NCBI GenBank assembly: GCA_015492915.1
Contig: WGED01000371.1
Span: 1 to 6,926 of the forward strand
Length of the DNA stretch: 6,926 nt
DNA from: Cyclobacteriaceae bacterium
Lineage (GTDB): Bacteria; Bacteroidota; Bacteroidia; Cytophagales; Cyclobacteriaceae
Reading direction: 5' to 3'
The translations under genes were made by a program, and so were the position numbers. Below are positions 6,301-6,926 of the stretch, one piece after another. The notes under the pieces are model-generated. The model was given only the letters and a program-made list of their open reading frames with translations, was not told the origin of the DNA and did not search any database. Numbering within the stretch: position 1 is the stretch's first letter; each line of letters opens with the position of its first letter.

Positions 6301-6627
6301 CTAATTATCCTGAAAAGTCATGAGCAGGATTTGCCCTTCAAAAGCCGTTTGTTCAAACAGTTCTAATTCAGCATCATTCAAATCACTATCGTCAGAGGAG
6401 ATAGATTTAATTTTATAGCATTTTGTCTTTTGCTTGTCCCATTTATTGAGGGGAATCAATTGCTGCCTAAACTCGGCGAGATCTCTGAGATGCTTAGAAA
6501 GCAGTGCAGAGAGGGTTTGCTTTTCACTTGATTCAATCCCTTTACTTAAAAGCTGAGTTCTGAGCCAGTTATAAAAATGCTGCTCACAGGTGTGTATGAT
6601 GTCGATATTTCTCCTCAGTGGACTCAT
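6301..6627 (-). CDS. Hypothetical protein, 108 residues, unknown function
   Basis: I do not recognise this protein. It is soluble and mostly helical by composition, with no signal peptide or membrane segment. The N-terminal two thirds are basic and rich in Gln, Leu, His and Arg (HTCEQHFYNWL near 11-21, LSKHLRDLAEFRQQL near 43-57). The last third is acidic (SSDDSDLNDAELELFEQ, about 75-91) and ends in a hydrophobic patch, QILLMTF. The ATG at 6627 is the only ATG in frame before an upstream stop near 6694-6696. Base composition is more A+T-rich than in the other genes. No exact TAnnTTTG box on the minus strand lies in the upstream sequence within the window. The 116-bp gap to the SpmA-SpmB gene contains A/T-rich sequence and a weak hairpin, so a shared transcript cannot be excluded. 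It could be a real small gene, an acquired gene or a chance frame. Confidence 0.5.
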   Translation of the reverse strand: MSPLRRNIDIIHTCEQHFYNWLRTQLLSKGIESSEKQTLSALLSKHLRDLAEFRQQLIPLNKWDKQKTKCYKIKSISSDDSDLNDAELELFEQTAFEGQILLMTFQDN

Positions 6628-6926
6628 TGCATTATTTAAAGAAACAATTAAACTATTCGGTTCATGAAAATTGAACCCTAATTGATTTACTTTTTAGGCT
6701 GTCAGGTTTAGGCCTTGGCTTAAAAGCTTACTAATTTTCTACGGGAATGAAATTTACTGAAAGATTTTCTATTCACCATGAAATTTCCAGGCTTAAAAAA
6801 AAGAGTCTTAAATTTTATTTAAAAAGTAGAATTCCGGGATTATAGAATTGTAATATTCCAAGCGGACTCAGAGAAAATACATTTGGGGTCCATTTTTATT
6901 CATGACTCGGTGAAAAAAATCAGTCG
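6628..6926. other. A+T-rich gene-free right end
   Basis: I see no convincing gene in these 299 bases. Two counted blocks are very poor in G+C (17 of 60 at 6721-6780 and 15 of 60 at 6781-6840). A plus-strand TACATTTG at 6878-6885 matches TAnnTTTG exactly and could serve a gene beyond the window, though no -33 element is seen. A 32-codon frame at 6747-6845 is too short and featureless to call. Two copies of ATGAAATTT lie 31 bases apart (6747 and 6778). Confidence 0.5.

Noticed and set aside
6747..6845. A 32-codon plus-strand frame starting MKFTERFS
   Set aside because: It is short, Lys/Phe-rich as expected from A/T-rich DNA, and lacks a promoter or leader at suitable distance. A real small peptide cannot be excluded but nothing supports it.

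Overview
The window looks like chromosomal DNA from a member of the Bacteroidota (Bacteroidetes). The genes lack Shine-Dalgarno sequences and have A/T-rich leaders. Exact matches to the phylum's -7 promoter box (TAnnTTTG) sit upstream of several starts, and the protein set (Tex, a SpmA-SpmB fusion, a membrane-anchored TlpA-like thioredoxin) suits free-living or anaerobic Bacteroidota. The assignment is inferred from these traits, not from a database search. No rRNA, tRNA, CRISPR array, insertion-sequence transposase or phage gene was seen.

Layout. A glycerate 2-kinase gene (37-1164, +) converges on a membrane-anchored TlpA/ResA-type thioredoxin gene (1167-1760, -). Their stop codons are two bases apart, inside a perfect 18-bp palindrome. 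The thioredoxin gene is divergent from tex (1848-4088, +), a complete Tex-family RNA-binding protein. The short gap between them carries a candidate promoter on each strand, arranged so that the two transcripts would overlap at their 5' ends. After tex comes a gene-free convergent region (4089-4397). It holds a six-copy degenerate 7-base repeat and then a roughly 190-bp element built of four nested complementary arm pairs. This element is the most unusual structure in the window. It could be a MITE-like element, a large bidirectional terminator or a structured RNA.

Three genes then lie on the minus strand. In transcription order they are a 108-residue protein of unknown function (6301-6627), a 410-residue SpmA-SpmB fusion with two nucleoside-recognition/Gate domains (4952-6184), and a 152-residue protein resembling the uncharacterised DUF7832 group (4398-4856). 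The last two are 95 bp apart, with a possible promoter in the gap. The right end (about 6190-6926) is clearly more A+T-rich than the core genes and holds only the small unknown gene.

How the genes relate. They do not form one pathway. Glycerate kinase feeds glycerate into lower glycolysis, the thioredoxin-like protein acts on thiols at the outer face of the inner membrane, Tex acts in transcription and RNA handling, and the SpmA-SpmB fusion is a membrane protein of unresolved transport role. The core is ordinary housekeeping sequence. The interest lies in the intergenic architecture and in the unassigned small genes.
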